Shown one piece after another: positions 8,297 through 17,134 of a stretch of 64,000 bases of DNA. The first letter of the stretch is position 1. Each line of letters starts with the position of its first letter. Under the pieces are notes generated by a model. It did no database searches and was not told the origin of the DNA. It saw only the letters and a program-made list of their open reading frames with translations. The stretch is from Microcoleus sp. FACHB-61 (GTDB taxonomy: Bacteria; Cyanobacteriota; Cyanobacteriia; Cyanobacteriales; Microcoleaceae): NCBI GenBank assembly GCA_014695295.1, contig JACJNY010000044.1, positions 18,184 through 82,183 on the forward strand, in the 5' to 3' direction. The position numbers and the translations under genes were made by a program.

Positions 8297-8788
8297 TTAA
8301 CCACTGATTGCGATACCCAACGAAACCATCGCTAATACAAGCATTGAGATGAAAGTAAACAGGAACTGTAGCGGTGGTTTTGTAGCTCGCCAAACACCGT
8401 AATCGCAGTCTTGGGTTCTAAATCCCTCCAAGGTTTCTAGCTCTGCTATTCTACAGAGTTCAATTTCACGCTTCTGAGTAAGCTGATTAGAATACTCGAT
8501 CGCTGGAAAAATTGTTCTTAAATATCGCTCATAAAGCCAGATTGTTAAGCTTCCAAGCGAGAAGACTGCGACAGCAACTAAACCATGTCTACTCTTGATC
8601 ACTGATGCTGCCTGCCAAGCTGCCAGCAAAAATCCTGCAAACGCAGTCCATAACAAAGTCGAGATTCTCCACAACTCGGAGCGGTACCACACAATTCTTT
8701 GATAAGCATGTTCATGTAGATAACGAGCAGTATCTAAAGATGATTCATCGCTTCTTGAAACTACTTGTTCCAATTCATTTGAACTCAC
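8297..8788 (-). CDS. Small three-TM membrane protein, unknown
   Basis: About 163 residues with a hydrophilic N-terminal helix region, two adjacent membrane segments (ISTLLWTAFAGFLLAAWQAA and GLVAVAVFSLGSLTIWLY), a soluble central part rich in Glu/Arg, and a C-terminal membrane segment (FLFTFISMLVLAMVSLGIAI). I chose the GTG at 8786-8788 because GAGG (8796-8799) is 7 nt upstream. A GTG seven codons further up is also open. I do not recognise a family. It lies just upstream of the toxin-antitoxin pair on the same strand but is separated from it by a gap. Confidence 0.55.
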   Translation of the reverse strand: MSSNELEQVVSRSDESSLDTARYLHEHAYQRIVWYRSELWRISTLLWTAFAGFLLAAWQAASVIKSRHGLVAVAVFSLGSLTIWLYERYLRTIFPAIEYSNQLTQKREIELCRIAELETLEGFRTQDCDYGVWRATKPPLQFLFTFISMLVLAMVSLGIAISG

Positions 8789-8985
8789 TACATTTCCTCG
8801 CAACGTCACTTAACTCAAAGAATAAACCACCCGATCGCCCTGCCGGTGAGAAAAAGTGACATACTTTTGTAAAGACTTGTAAATGGTAAATTGTCGAGCT
8901 AGGAGAAAAAGCGATCCCCTACCTTTCAGGAACGCTGCGCGAACGGGATAGCTTCGATCGCGCGTACTTGCAACCTTGACGACAG

Positions 8986-9336
8986 CTACAACTCATCGAT
9001 CGTCACCAATCGGCCTTCTGTAAACTGAATAACAAGTTCTTGCTCATCCAGCAAGGCAGTTCCAAGTAAAGGTCGCCTTCCTGTCGCAATGACTAGGACT
9101 TCTAGCTCTTCACCATCCCAAAGGACGATCGCTTCGTGAAGTGGTAGCAAGACTTCACTGTTATCTGCCAAATTTGCGGGAATGTCGTGTCTAAAGGTCA
9201 AGCCCATCAATCAAACAGCGTCTAGAGGAAGACACAATTCCCCAGTGAAGCCTGTATCTATGACGAACTCAATAGGGATGCTTGAGCCATTCGGTAGCAA
9301 GAAAGTCAGCGTTACAGTTGCGTGTCTATTTGTCAC
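8986..9336 (-). pseudogene. Clan AA aspartic protease with in-frame TGA
   Basis: Reading from GTG at 9334-9336, one continuous frame encodes a small retropepsin-like (clan AA) protease of about 115 residues. It has a hydrophobic strand, the active-site FVIDTGFTG motif, LCLPLDAV, then a TGA at 9211-9213, then LMGLTFRHDIPANLADNSE and the closing ATGRRPLLGTALL segment typical of the second half. A single base change explains the stop (for example CGA to TGA). Without readthrough only a DTG-containing half protein is made. It sits directly after a small conserved gene with which such proteases are commonly paired. Confidence 0.7.
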
Positions 9337-9347
9337 AATCCCAGAAA

Positions 9348-9620
9348 TTACTTGCAGACACGCTCCATGACACCACCAAATGAGACAGCAACGTTATATC
9401 CAATACGAATACCAAAGAGTCGGGCGTTTGGGTGCTTTTTGCTGAGTTTGCGGGATGCTTGCAATCCAGTTTTATCGACTTCATAATCACCTGTCTCAAT
9501 GTCGATGATGACCATCTTGCCGATGTTCTCTTCCACCTCGACCTTTTGGCGGATGTTGCTTTCGTACAATTGCTTTGCACGTTCTGCAACTTCTTCACGG
9601 CTTAAAAAGATTGCCTGCAT
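9348..9620 (-). CDS. Small conserved protein upstream of aspartic protease
   Basis: A 90-residue protein beginning MQAIFLSREEVAERAKQLYE. It contains a helical N-terminus, a VVIIDIETGDYEVD-like strand region, and a C-terminal ARLFGIRIGYNVAVSFGG. Similar short proteins precede clan AA proteases in cyanobacteria, and the stop (9348-9350) lies 11 nt before the protease start, implying one transcript. The biochemical role is unknown, and a toxin-antitoxin-like arrangement has been suggested for such pairs only by gene order. There is no membrane segment. Confidence 0.6.
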   Translation of the reverse strand: MQAIFLSREEVAERAKQLYESNIRQKVEVEENIGKMVIIDIETGDYEVDKTGLQASRKLSKKHPNARLFGIRIGYNVAVSFGGVMERVCK

Positions 9621-9797
9621 ATATTGACTCCCGCTCGCTACGCTTTTCTGTGACTCCTTCTATAATAGTGCACGGACAAGCAGGGTGAACATTGCAGTTA
9701 ATTCAGTAAATTTGTTTTATTTTGTGAAAAGCAACTCTAACCCATAATAAGATGTAACGGAAAAAATATTACTATTGTGAAAAAAAAGGAAAAACCC

Positions 9798-10166
9798 ATG
9801 ACCGAATATCGATTAACACCCGCAAAATACCACCATGTACAAGTAGTTGTTTCCCTGAACCGCGTTCACTTAGACAGCTATAAAAACCCTGATGAAGCAT
9901 TGACAAAACTGCTAGAACTTGGTTACACTCCTGAATTGCGTTATCAATGGAATCCAGAGCGAAACGAATTTGATTTATACGCCCTAATTCACGACTTACC
10001 GCTAGAAGAATCGCTAATGACCGATGAAAAGTGTCAGGAGTTTTTCAAGCATTTCAAACACAGCCAAATATATTCGATCGGGTGCGGTAACGCTGATCCA
10101 GATTGGCTATTTGCTTGGGGTTTTGATGACCCCCGCCGTCCATCGATTTTAGATTTTAGATTTTAG
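9798..10166 (+). CDS. Conserved hypothetical protein (122 aa)
   Basis: I chose ATG at 9798 because AGGA at 9787-9790 is correctly spaced. An in-frame GTG at 9777 would overlap that site. The product, MTEYRLTPAKYHHVQVVV..., is soluble, with alternating strands and helices and an aromatic-rich end (WLFAWGFDDPRRP). I do not recognise a domain. The last codons (ILDFRF) and the stop are encoded by an ATTTTAG heptamer array, so the repeat has set or altered the C-terminus. Confidence 0.5.
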   Translation: MTEYRLTPAKYHHVQVVVSLNRVHLDSYKNPDEALTKLLELGYTPELRYQWNPERNEFDLYALIHDLPLEESLMTDEKCQEFFKHFKHSQIYSIGCGNADPDWLFAWGFDDPRRPSILDFRF

Positions 10167-10176
10167 ATTTTAGATT
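10146..10176. repeat. Heptanucleotide tandem repeat (ATTTTAG)n
   Basis: Four full ATTTTAG units plus a partial one. The array contains the stop codon of the preceding gene. The reverse-complement unit (TCTAAAA type) recurs at 57507, 58190 and 58225. Confidence 0.85.
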
Positions 10177-10217
10177 GAATGAATTGACACCACGGATGAA
10201 TCCGGGGGCCCCGGACC

Positions 10218-10286
10218 AAATTGCTTGAGTGTCACGCCAAGCCAGAAGAAATTGAACCTTTACCAGCAGCTAAAGCAGCAGCTTAA
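10218..10286 (+). pseudogene. Possible C-terminal stump of a lost gene
   Basis: A short open stretch reads KLLECHAKPEEIEPLP and then AAKAAA before a TAA at 10284-10286. It has protein-like codon choice, but stops lie just upstream. It looks like the tail of a gene whose body has been deleted. The evidence is weak and I cannot name the family. Confidence 0.25.
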
Positions 10287-10289
10287 TGT

Positions 10290-10323
10290 GATGAACGCAG
10301 ACGGAATTCCATCTGCGTTCATC
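10290..10323. terminator. Hairpin between convergent genes
   Basis: A perfect 12-bp stem GATGAACGCAGA/TCTGCGTTCATC with a 10-nt loop, between the plus-strand hypothetical gene and the minus-strand ABC1 kinase. There is no clear T-run, so it could instead be a dispersed palindrome. Confidence 0.5.
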
Positions 10324-10367
10324 TGTGTTTATCTGCTAATATCTGCGGTTAAAAACTCCCAATCTAA

Positions 10368-12470
10368 CTACTTCGCCGCAGGTAAAGACAACTGAGGCGA
10401 AGTTTTACGGTAGCTTCCATTCTCGGGAATCGCAGCGGGTTCCTGCGAAAGCAAAAACTCACGAATTACCCTAGCAACAGCTCTTTGAGCTAAACCGCCG
10501 ACAATTTTCTGGCCCATATTCTGCACTTCTGGTTTCACCAACAACTGCGGAAGTAGCTGCAATACTTTCGTCCCGTCAAAACCAGGAGTTGATTGCAAAA
10601 TATCCCAAATCCGTTTGATGTGTTCTAGATTGTTTTTTTCTGTTTGTGAAACCACCGGTTGATTTGCCTTGACTCCAAACCATTCGCCCACGACTGCTTT
10701 GGCGTTAGCAAAAGCATTGCTGGAAAGTGTGTCGAGACTTTTGACTAATTCCAGGACAATACGATCGCGAATGAAATCTCCTCTTTCGGAAAATAAATAT
10801 TCTAATGCTTGGTTCAAGATTTTGCTGACATCGTAATCCTCGCTCTCGCGGGCATTTTTGAGCAAGTTTTCTAAGCGGTTCCAGCGGAATTCGCCTTGTT
10901 TGAACAGCAAGTCTTGCAGGGATGCTCTCAGTTCCGGTGCGGGGTCGCTCAACAGCCGTTTTGCTACGTAAGGATAAGCTTTGCTCAGCACTTTGAATTC
11001 TGGATCGACATTAATGGCAATCCCTTCTAACGTGACGAGCGATCGAATAATCAAAGCATAGTAAGCTGGAACTCGGAAAGGATATTCGTACATCACCGCC
11101 GAAAGCTCGTCAGTAATGCTTTTGAAATTGAGTTCGGCAACGCTAGCACCCAAAGCATTGTTAAACACGCTAGCCAAAGCTGGAATAATTGGCGTCAAAT
11201 CCGTGTCTGGTGTTAAAAACTCCAACTTCACGTAATCTTTTGCCAAACCTTCAAAGTCGCGGTTCACCAAATGCACCACAGCTTCTAACAAGCCGTACCG
11301 CTGATAAGGTTTCACTTCGCTCATCATCCCGAAATCGAGATAAGCCAACTGACCGTCAAGAGTAGCCAAAAGATTGCCGGGGTGCGGGTCTGCGTGAAAG
11401 AAACCGTGTTCTAGCAGTTGTCTGAGAGAACACTGCACCCCCACTTCAATTAAGTAAGGAGCGTCAATTCCTTGAGCCTTAACTGCTTCTAAATTAGTGA
11501 GTTTGACGCCGGTGATCCATTCCATTGTTAAGACACGGCGGCGGGTATATTCCCAGTAGATGCTGGGAACGTAAATGTCTTTGATGTGGCCGTATAGTTG
11601 GGCAAACCGTTCGGCATTTTGACCTTCGTGGGTATAGTCCATTTCTTCGTAAATTCGCTCGCCCAACTCGTCCATAATGCTTGCGAGGTCACTGCGAATT
11701 ATTTTGAAGTTGTTTTGTGCCCAAACTGCAACGCGCCGCAGGATGTAGATATCTAAGCCGATGTTCTCGGCTAAACCTGGTCGCTGCACTTTGATTGCGA
11801 CTGTTTCCCCGGTTTTGAGTTTGCCTTTGTAGACTTGTCCGAGGGAAGCTGCGGCGATCGGATCTGGGGTGATTTCTGCGTAAATTTCGTTGGGGTGGCC
11901 GCCCAATTCTTCTTGGATGAATTGATATGCTACTTCGTTAGGAAACGCTGGCAATTGGTCTTGCAGCGTTGTTAGTTCTTCTAAATATACTGGCGGTACT
12001 AAATCGGGGCGTGTTGAGAGTGCTTGTCCGATTTTGATGAAAGCTGGGCCGAGTTGGGCGAGAATTTCTCTGAGTCGGGCGGCGCGACGCTTTTCGTTAG
12101 TGGCGGTTTTGCCTCTTTTGCCATCCCACCACAAGCTGAGGGCAAAGCTAAAAAATGTCCAAAGAACGCTCGACAGCCGTCCCCAGACTTGGAGGGGGCG
12201 ATTTCGGTACTCGGCTGCGATCGCGACTGGATCGTAGCGCACAGCATCTCCTGCCAACTCATAAGCTATGTCTCTGGCTGATTTGAGCGGTTCGGGAGTG
12301 GCCGCCACTGTCTCTAGTTCTACTTGTACAGCTTGCAGGGGAACTGTTTCTACCTCTTTGAGATTGCCTAGTGCAGCGTGAGTCCCTGAATTTGAGTAAG
12401 TTAGCGGGGAGGCTGGCGATACCGTCTTGACATCCATAAAACTCAGACCTGTGAACCTTTGTAAAGACAT
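10368..12470 (-). CDS. ABC1/UbiB (AarF) atypical kinase
   Basis: A protein of about 700 residues of the ABC1/ADCK/UbiB family of atypical kinases. These support quinone/isoprenoid lipid metabolism, in cyanobacteria and plastids plastoquinone and tocopherol homeostasis. Visible family features are the KxGQ motif in FIKIGQALSTRPDL, the Ala-rich loop in AAASLGQVYKG, VAIKVQRP carrying the ATP-binding Lys, the catalytic segment HADPHPGN and the metal-binding YLDFGMM. The N-terminal ~60 residues are variable. The start is uncertain: ATG at 12468-12470 is used, but an upstream GTG (12494) and a downstream ATG (12437) are in frame, none with a strong ribosome-binding site. A C-terminal helical extension follows the kinase domain. 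Confidence 0.9.
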   Translation of the reverse strand: MSLQRFTGLSFMDVKTVSPASPLTYSNSGTHAALGNLKEVETVPLQAVQVELETVAATPEPLKSARDIAYELAGDAVRYDPVAIAAEYRNRPLQVWGRLSSVLWTFFSFALSLWWDGKRGKTATNEKRRAARLREILAQLGPAFIKIGQALSTRPDLVPPVYLEELTTLQDQLPAFPNEVAYQFIQEELGGHPNEIYAEITPDPIAAASLGQVYKGKLKTGETVAIKVQRPGLAENIGLDIYILRRVAVWAQNNFKIIRSDLASIMDELGERIYEEMDYTHEGQNAERFAQLYGHIKDIYVPSIYWEYTRRRVLTMEWITGVKLTNLEAVKAQGIDAPYLIEVGVQCSLRQLLEHGFFHADPHPGNLLATLDGQLAYLDFGMMSEVKPYQRYGLLEAVVHLVNRDFEGLAKDYVKLEFLTPDTDLTPIIPALASVFNNALGASVAELNFKSITDELSAVMYEYPFRVPAYYALIIRSLVTLEGIAINVDPEFKVLSKAYPYVAKRLLSDPAPELRASLQDLLFKQGEFRWNRLENLLKNARESEDYDVSKILNQALEYLFSERGDFIRDRIVLELVKSLDTLSSNAFANAKAVVGEWFGVKANQPVVSQTEKNNLEHIKRIWDILQSTPGFDGTKVLQLLPQLLVKPEVQNMGQKIVGGLAQRAVARVIREFLLSQEPAAIPENGSYRKTSPQLSLPAAK

Positions 12471-12575
12471 TGTAACAATTTGTCGCCTTCTCACGACTGC
12501 TTTAAGGCATAATACCGAAGGCAGAAGTTATTAGTCCTCTGTCATTAGTCAATAGTCCAAGACTTATGCACTACG

Positions 12576-12645
12576 ACCAAAGAAACCGGGTTTTTTACTG
12601 GTTCTGGGGGTTGTAACGTGTCTTTTGGCGAAAAACCCGGTTCTG
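12576..12645. repeat. Foldback repeat, AGAAACCGGGTTTTT arms
   Basis: AGAAACCGGGTTTTTT (12580-12595) is followed about 33 bp later by the inverted arm GAAAAACCCGGTTCT. It has the same architecture as the element at 5595-5663, indicating a small non-coding mobile or dispersed element. Confidence 0.7.
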
Positions 12646-12700
12646 GCTACTCGTGCGTCCACTCGATCGCCTCACGTGAACGCACTACAATATCATTCGT

Positions 12701-13123
12701 TTATTCGCCGCCGGCTTTGAGGAGTCGATCGCGAATTCCTGACAATTGCGACTTTGTGCTGACGGGCGATCGAGGTTGGGGCATTTCGGTATCGGGCCAG
12801 TTCGGTAAGTCGTGACAGGGACAGGACTCTGGGGGCATTCCGGTTTTTTTGAACACTACGGGCATAGCGCAGCGCGCGCAGCCACTGATTTCCCATCCTG
12901 GTGTCAGCAGTTGGGCAATTGTTTCGTTTGTGCCTTGCAGGTAGCAGTCTCCGCTGTCGGGGGAGAGGATTTTTTGCCAGCATTCTTCAAATTCGCGGCT
13001 GTAGCGATCGCCCGCAATTACGGATTTGGGCAGCAGCGCTTCGGAACCGCTGCGAATTAATACTTTTTTGCCTAACTGAAACCAGTAAGCAATATATTTT
13101 CTCACTTCACTTTCTGATGCCAT
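12701..13123 (-). CDS. Conserved cyanobacterial protein with CxxC/CxC cluster
   Basis: About 140 residues starting MASESEVRKYIAYWFQLGKK. I prefer this ATG over an upstream one 21 nt away because related cyanobacterial proteins start here as I remember them. The N-terminal half has the motif ALLPKSVIAGDRYSREFEECW, and the centre has CARCAMPV and CPCHDLPNWPDTE, a likely zinc-binding or structural Cys cluster. The C-terminus is a short helix. The family is of unknown function and seems confined to cyanobacteria. No membrane segment or signal peptide is visible. Confidence 0.75.
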   Translation of the reverse strand: MASESEVRKYIAYWFQLGKKVLIRSGSEALLPKSVIAGDRYSREFEECWQKILSPDSGDCYLQGTNETIAQLLTPGWEISGCARCAMPVVFKKTGMPPESCPCHDLPNWPDTEMPQPRSPVSTKSQLSGIRDRLLKAGGE

Positions 13124-13400
13124 AATTTTTAGCCAGCCCTTCAACTAATTGGTGATTTGAGACTTTTAATTTGAAATTTGCACTCTTTCTCAAGAGACAT
13201 TTTATATTTTACATTTTTTCAAAATTTGGCTATTCCTCGTGTCAAATTGTTGTGCTGGTTGCCCGAGGGAGTATGTTTTTTGAGTAATTTATGTAAGTTT
13301 TTAGTTTTCAATCTTAGTTAGGATTATACCTGATTTTCAGTTAAAATTGTCCATCGGGAAACCGAGATTTTTTCTCCCTTATCGATCGCGACTCCGGCTG

Positions 13401-13976
13401 TTAATTTTTCGCAGCAGGCGGCAGCGGCGTACCCAGAGCGCTCAGATTCAAGGCGTAACCGCCGGTGGCCAGATAAACAGTATCGGCGATCGCCCCGATC
13501 TGGCGCACGAGAGTGCCGAGGCGATCGCGAAACAGCCGCCCCGCCGGATAAGCAGGCACAACGCCCCATCCGGTTTCTTCCCCTACCAAAATCACATCAG
13601 CCGCCGCCGACTTCAAACTAGCCAGCAAATCTTGCTGCGCAGTAGCCCAAACAGCCGCTTCTTGTTCCAAAAGATTCGCCGTCCAAGTTCCCAGGGAATC
13701 AATCAACAAACAATCCGACGGCTTGCTTGCTCGCACAACGGCCGATAATTCGATCGGCACTTCTAGAGTTGCCCAATCAACTGGACGGCGATTTTGGTGC
13801 TGTTCGAGGCGACGAAGCCACTCCAAATCGGCTTCATCAACCCGACCCGTAGCCACATAGATTACTTGTTTTCCCGAACCCGCAGCCAGAGTTTCGGCCC
13901 ATTCACTTTTGCCAGAGCGGGCCGGCCCAGTTACTAAGATTAATTGTCTCGATGCAGTTGGTTCTGAGTTAGTCAT
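13401..13976 (-). CDS. cobU: Adenosylcobinamide kinase / guanylyltransferase (CobU/CobP)
   Basis: A 191-residue enzyme that phosphorylates adenosylcobinamide and transfers GMP to it, in assembly of the (pseudo)cobalamin nucleotide loop. The P-loop GPARSGKS spans residues 17-24. The family block VGEETGWGVVPAYPAGRLFRD and the final strand/helix with IGAIADTVYLATGG are intact. The length is normal. The His used for GMP transfer in CobU should lie after the P-loop region, where HQNRRPVDWATLE is seen. No other cobalamin gene is nearby, so it is a stand-alone locus. The start lies at a TTAGTCA heptamer array. Confidence 0.93.
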   Translation of the reverse strand: MTNSEPTASRQLILVTGPARSGKSEWAETLAAGSGKQVIYVATGRVDEADLEWLRRLEQHQNRRPVDWATLEVPIELSAVVRASKPSDCLLIDSLGTWTANLLEQEAAVWATAQQDLLASLKSAAADVILVGEETGWGVVPAYPAGRLFRDRLGTLVRQIGAIADTVYLATGGYALNLSALGTPLPPAAKN

Positions 13977-14009
13977 TAGTCATTAGTCAGCAATCATTAG
14001 TCAGCAGTC
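13968..14009. repeat. Heptanucleotide tandem repeat (TTAGTCA)n
   Basis: Four to five TTAGTCA-type units, some imperfect, directly upstream of cobU. A second heptamer run (TACCCAT/TACCCAC) follows at about 14042-14070. Confidence 0.8.
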
Positions 14010-14175
14010 ACATACAAAGGATTAAACACAATTGCAAATTACCAATTACCCATTACCCACTACCCACTACGATTTAAACTGCTAACTACCAAATGCTTTT
14101 TAAGCGATAATAGCATTGATGAGACAATATCAGAGTAAGTCGATCTAGTTCCCAGCATTTGCCAAGCTGTTATTT

Positions 14176-15147
14176 ATGCCACAACATCCTCAGATATCAG
14201 CGATAATTTGCACCCACAATCGTCACACCTATCTAGGTGCTGCGATCGACAGCTTGCTGATACAGGATTTTCCCGACAACTTTGAAGTAGTTGTAGTGGA
14301 TAACGCTTCTAGCGATTATGCGAGCCCGGAAAGTTCCACTTCCCGCACCCGCGAGGTGGTAGAAGCAAGACTGGGGGATGGCCGCCTCAAGTACGTCTGG
14401 GAGCCCGAAATCGGTCTGTCAGTAGCCCGGAACACCGGCGCTTCTGAAGCTCGCAGCGAAATATTAGCTTATCTCGACGACGACGCTGTTGCTGACCCGA
14501 ATTGGCTCAGGGTGCTGCACAGCGCTTATCAAAGCAATCAAAAACTAGCCGTAGCCGGCGGCAAAGTCAACTTGGCCTGGCCTTGTGGAGTCTCTCCGCC
14601 CGAATGGCTGTCACCGGGATTAGCCCAGAACTTGGGAGCTTACGATTTGGGGGAAAGTTGCGTTTACGTGACTGCTGCCGGTTTGACTCCCAGGGGTGTA
14701 AACTATTCAATCCGGCGCGCTTTTCTGGAAAAAATTGGCGGTTTCGATGCCAAACTCGGTAGAGTGGGCAAAAAATTGCTGTCAAATGAAGAATTGCGCG
14801 CCACAGAATTAGCATTAGAGTTAGGTTGGCAAGTAGTTTATCTACCGGAAGCCGTGGTGCTTCACAATGTCGCTGCAGAACGGCTCAAAAAAGCTTGGTT
14901 TCTAGAGCGCGGGTGGTGGCAAGGCATCAGCGAGTGTTATCGGGAACAATTGTCTGATCGAGCCGGTATTGCTCAGCTTGGGCGGGGGGGTGAAAGAATC
15001 TTGAGGGGTGTCTGGAAGTCTTTTAAATATATTAGAGATCCGGCGCTGCGCTTTGAAAATTTCGTTTTTGCCTGGGGTCAAATCGGTTATTTGAGCGCAG
15101 CCGTCCGCGGCCTGATTTTTGCACCGAAATCGACCACTAGGCATTAG
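14176..15147 (+). CDS. Family 2 glycosyltransferase
   Basis: A 323-residue inverting GT2 (GT-A fold) enzyme. The nucleotide-binding start ISAIICTHNR is at about residues 7-16, VVVVDNASSD follows, and the metal-binding LAYLDDDA motif lies near residue 96. A VNYSIRR...GGFD acceptor-side block and an ED-like NEE segment follow. The C-terminal ~60 residues form a helical, partly hydrophobic tail that could associate with the membrane. It is followed after about 100 bp by a second GT2 and, past a CDF gene, a WcaF-like acetyltransferase, suggesting an exopolysaccharide job. Substrate unknown. Confidence 0.88.
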   Translation: MPQHPQISAIICTHNRHTYLGAAIDSLLIQDFPDNFEVVVVDNASSDYASPESSTSRTREVVEARLGDGRLKYVWEPEIGLSVARNTGASEARSEILAYLDDDAVADPNWLRVLHSAYQSNQKLAVAGGKVNLAWPCGVSPPEWLSPGLAQNLGAYDLGESCVYVTAAGLTPRGVNYSIRRAFLEKIGGFDAKLGRVGKKLLSNEELRATELALELGWQVVYLPEAVVLHNVAAERLKKAWFLERGWWQGISECYREQLSDRAGIAQLGRGGERILRGVWKSFKYIRDPALRFENFVFAWGQIGYLSAAVRGLIFAPKSTTRH

Positions 15148-15248
15148 GCTATAGGCAATATCCCTCGCTGCTCAAGTCGTCGGCGCGGCTGTGCCGATCG
15201 CACTTCATCTACAAAAACTCGACCGCATTCAGGTTCAAGCACTCGATT

Positions 15249-16205
15249 ATGACATCTAGTTCATCCAAGATTCCGGTTTCAGTTCTCATTCCGGCAAAAG
15301 ACGAAGAACTTAATCTACCTGCGTGTCTGGCCAGCATTGCCAGGGCGGATGAAGTTTTCATGGTTGATTCCCAAAGCAGCGATCGCACGGTGGAAATTGC
15401 CATCAGCACCGGCGCAAAAGTAGTGCAATTCTACTTCGACAACCGCTGGCCGAAAAAGAAAAATTGGTCATTGGACAACCTGCCCTTTCGCAACGAATGG
15501 GTATTAATTGTCGATTGCGACGAGCGCATTCCGCCGGAACTTTGGGACGAAATCGCGCGGGCGATCGAAGACCCCAATTTTGACGGCTACTACCTCAACC
15601 GCAAAGTCTTCTTTTTAGGCCAGTGGCTGCGTTACGGCGGTCGATATCCCGACTGGAATTTGCGTTTGTTCAAGCATCAAAAAGGCCGTTACGAAAATCT
15701 CGGCACTGAATCCGTCCCCAATACTGGCGACAACGAAGTTCACGAACACGTCATTTTAGCCGGTCAAGTCGGCTACTTAAAAACTGACATGATCCACGAG
15801 GATTACCGCGATTTATTTCACTGGATAGAACGGCACAACCGCTATTCAAATTGGGAAGCTCGCGTTTATTACAATATTATTGAAGGGCGCGACGACAGCG
15901 GCACTATTGGCGCTCACCTATTTGGAGATGCCGTACAGCGGAAGCGATTTCTCAAAAAAGTTTGGGTGTGGCTGCCTTTTAAACCAATGCTCAGATTTAT
16001 TTTATTTTACTTCATTCAGTTAGGCTTTTTGGATGGAAAAGCTGGCTATATTTATGCAAGGCTATTGAGTCAGTACGAGTATCAAATTAATGCAAAACTT
16101 TACGAGTTGCGTTGTTGTGGCGGTCAGTTGAATGTGGCTGAATCTCAGCCGCCTTTGTCGCCATCAGTAGTTATCAGTCAGGAGACAGAAGTTAAATTGC
16201 CTTAA
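15249..16205 (+). CDS. Family 2 glycosyltransferase, WaaE/KdtX-like
   Basis: A 318-residue GT2 enzyme of the type used in lipopolysaccharide core or exopolysaccharide assembly. It has VSVLIPAKDEELNLPACLAS, VDSQSSDRT, the characteristic KKKNWSLDN segment and the metal-binding WVLIVDCDERIPPEL. The block YYLNRKVFFLGQWLRYGG..WNLRLFK is typical of WaaE-like proteins. The C-terminal region (about 235-265) is hydrophobic and may anchor it at the membrane. It is co-directional with the preceding GT2, with a spacer of about 100 bp. The donor sugar is unknown. Confidence 0.88.
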   Translation: MTSSSSKIPVSVLIPAKDEELNLPACLASIARADEVFMVDSQSSDRTVEIAISTGAKVVQFYFDNRWPKKKNWSLDNLPFRNEWVLIVDCDERIPPELWDEIARAIEDPNFDGYYLNRKVFFLGQWLRYGGRYPDWNLRLFKHQKGRYENLGTESVPNTGDNEVHEHVILAGQVGYLKTDMIHEDYRDLFHWIERHNRYSNWEARVYYNIIEGRDDSGTIGAHLFGDAVQRKRFLKKVWVWLPFKPMLRFILFYFIQLGFLDGKAGYIYARLLSQYEYQINAKLYELRCCGGQLNVAESQPPLSPSVVISQETEVKLP

Positions 16206-16213
16206 TATTTTCG

Positions 16214-16248
16214 AGAAATTGGGAATTGGGAATTGGGAATTGGGAATT
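16214..16248. repeat. Heptanucleotide tandem repeat (GGGAATT)n
   Basis: Four GGGAATT units immediately after the glycosyltransferase stop, between convergent genes. Confidence 0.85.
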
Positions 16249-16292
16249 AGAAAGTAGGAAAGCCAGCCCCTACTGAGTGGCTGGAGGGATTT

Positions 16293-17090
16293 TCATTTAA
16301 TAAGTTCTTCGAGGGATGGAAAAAGTAATTTTTCGGCGCTCACTTTTTCGCAATCACAAGGCTGTTGAATGGCGGATATAGCTGATACTTTGCCTAGCAG
16401 CAATTGGATGCTTTCTATTAGCAGCGGTAGAGTTAATAAAATTATTGATGCCGAGACTAGCAAGCTAATTAAGCCGTCAGCCCAATTCCAGTGCAGCCAC
16501 GCGACGGCGATCGCAGCTAGAATTACTCCAACCGAGGAAAATATGTCGGCGACTGCGTGCAGAAAGGCGCTTTTGAGATTTAAGTCGCCGTGACAGCAGG
16601 AATGCAAGCAACAAGCATTAATCGAGTTGATGCTTAAACCGACAATGGCGGTAATTAACATCGGGAGTCCTTCTACTTCGGGGGTTGGGGATAGCAAACG
16701 GGCGATCGACTCGGCGGCAATCCAAAGGGCGATCGCTACTAAACTGATACTATTAATTAAAGCAGCAATGATTTCTCCTCGTTCAGGGATTGGCGATTGT
16801 GCGATCGTACAATCTACGGATTTACTTTTGCCTTTGACTGAGGAGTACCAAGTGGCTGTCAAAGTTATTGCTAAAGCTGCTACATCTGAAAAAACGTGAC
16901 CCGCATCTGCTAATAGGGACAAACTATGAGAATTAAGTGCAGCGATTAACTCTGCTACAAAAAAGCTGCTAAGCAGTACCAATGCTGTCTGTAAAAGCTG
17001 CACTTTGGCAATTCTGGGATTTGTATTCTCGCATTGTGCGAGTTCCTTGGCGTTTTGAGAGTCAAAATTGTCCCTAACTGGAAATGTCAT
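16293..17090 (-). CDS. Cation diffusion facilitator (CDF) transporter
   Basis: A 265-residue, six-helix inner-membrane transporter of the CDF family, which exports Zn2+ or related divalent metals in exchange for protons. The metal site is visible in TM2 (LLADAGHVFSDVAAL) and TM5 (HAVADIFSSVGVI). A Cys/His-rich loop CCLHSCCHGD before TM5 may bind metal. The cytoplasmic C-terminal domain found in most CDFs is almost absent: only about 30 residues follow TM6, including CDCEK. This short form may regulate dimerisation differently. The gene is divergent from the acetyltransferase gene, 44 bp away. Confidence 0.88.
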   Translation of the reverse strand: MTFPVRDNFDSQNAKELAQCENTNPRIAKVQLLQTALVLLSSFFVAELIAALNSHSLSLLADAGHVFSDVAALAITLTATWYSSVKGKSKSVDCTIAQSPIPERGEIIAALINSISLVAIALWIAAESIARLLSPTPEVEGLPMLITAIVGLSINSINACCLHSCCHGDLNLKSAFLHAVADIFSSVGVILAAIAVAWLHWNWADGLISLLVSASIILLTLPLLIESIQLLLGKVSAISAIQQPCDCEKVSAEKLLFPSLEELIK

Positions 17091-17134
17091 GCAGCAGTCC
17101 TTAAAGCTAAACTCGATTTTAAATTAAACATTAG

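Noticed and set aside
14176..15147. Naming the first GT2 gene hpsE and the acetyltransferase hpsU
   Set aside because: Similar in type, but I could not match diagnostic sequence to the hormogonium polysaccharide genes, and the surrounding hps genes are absent.
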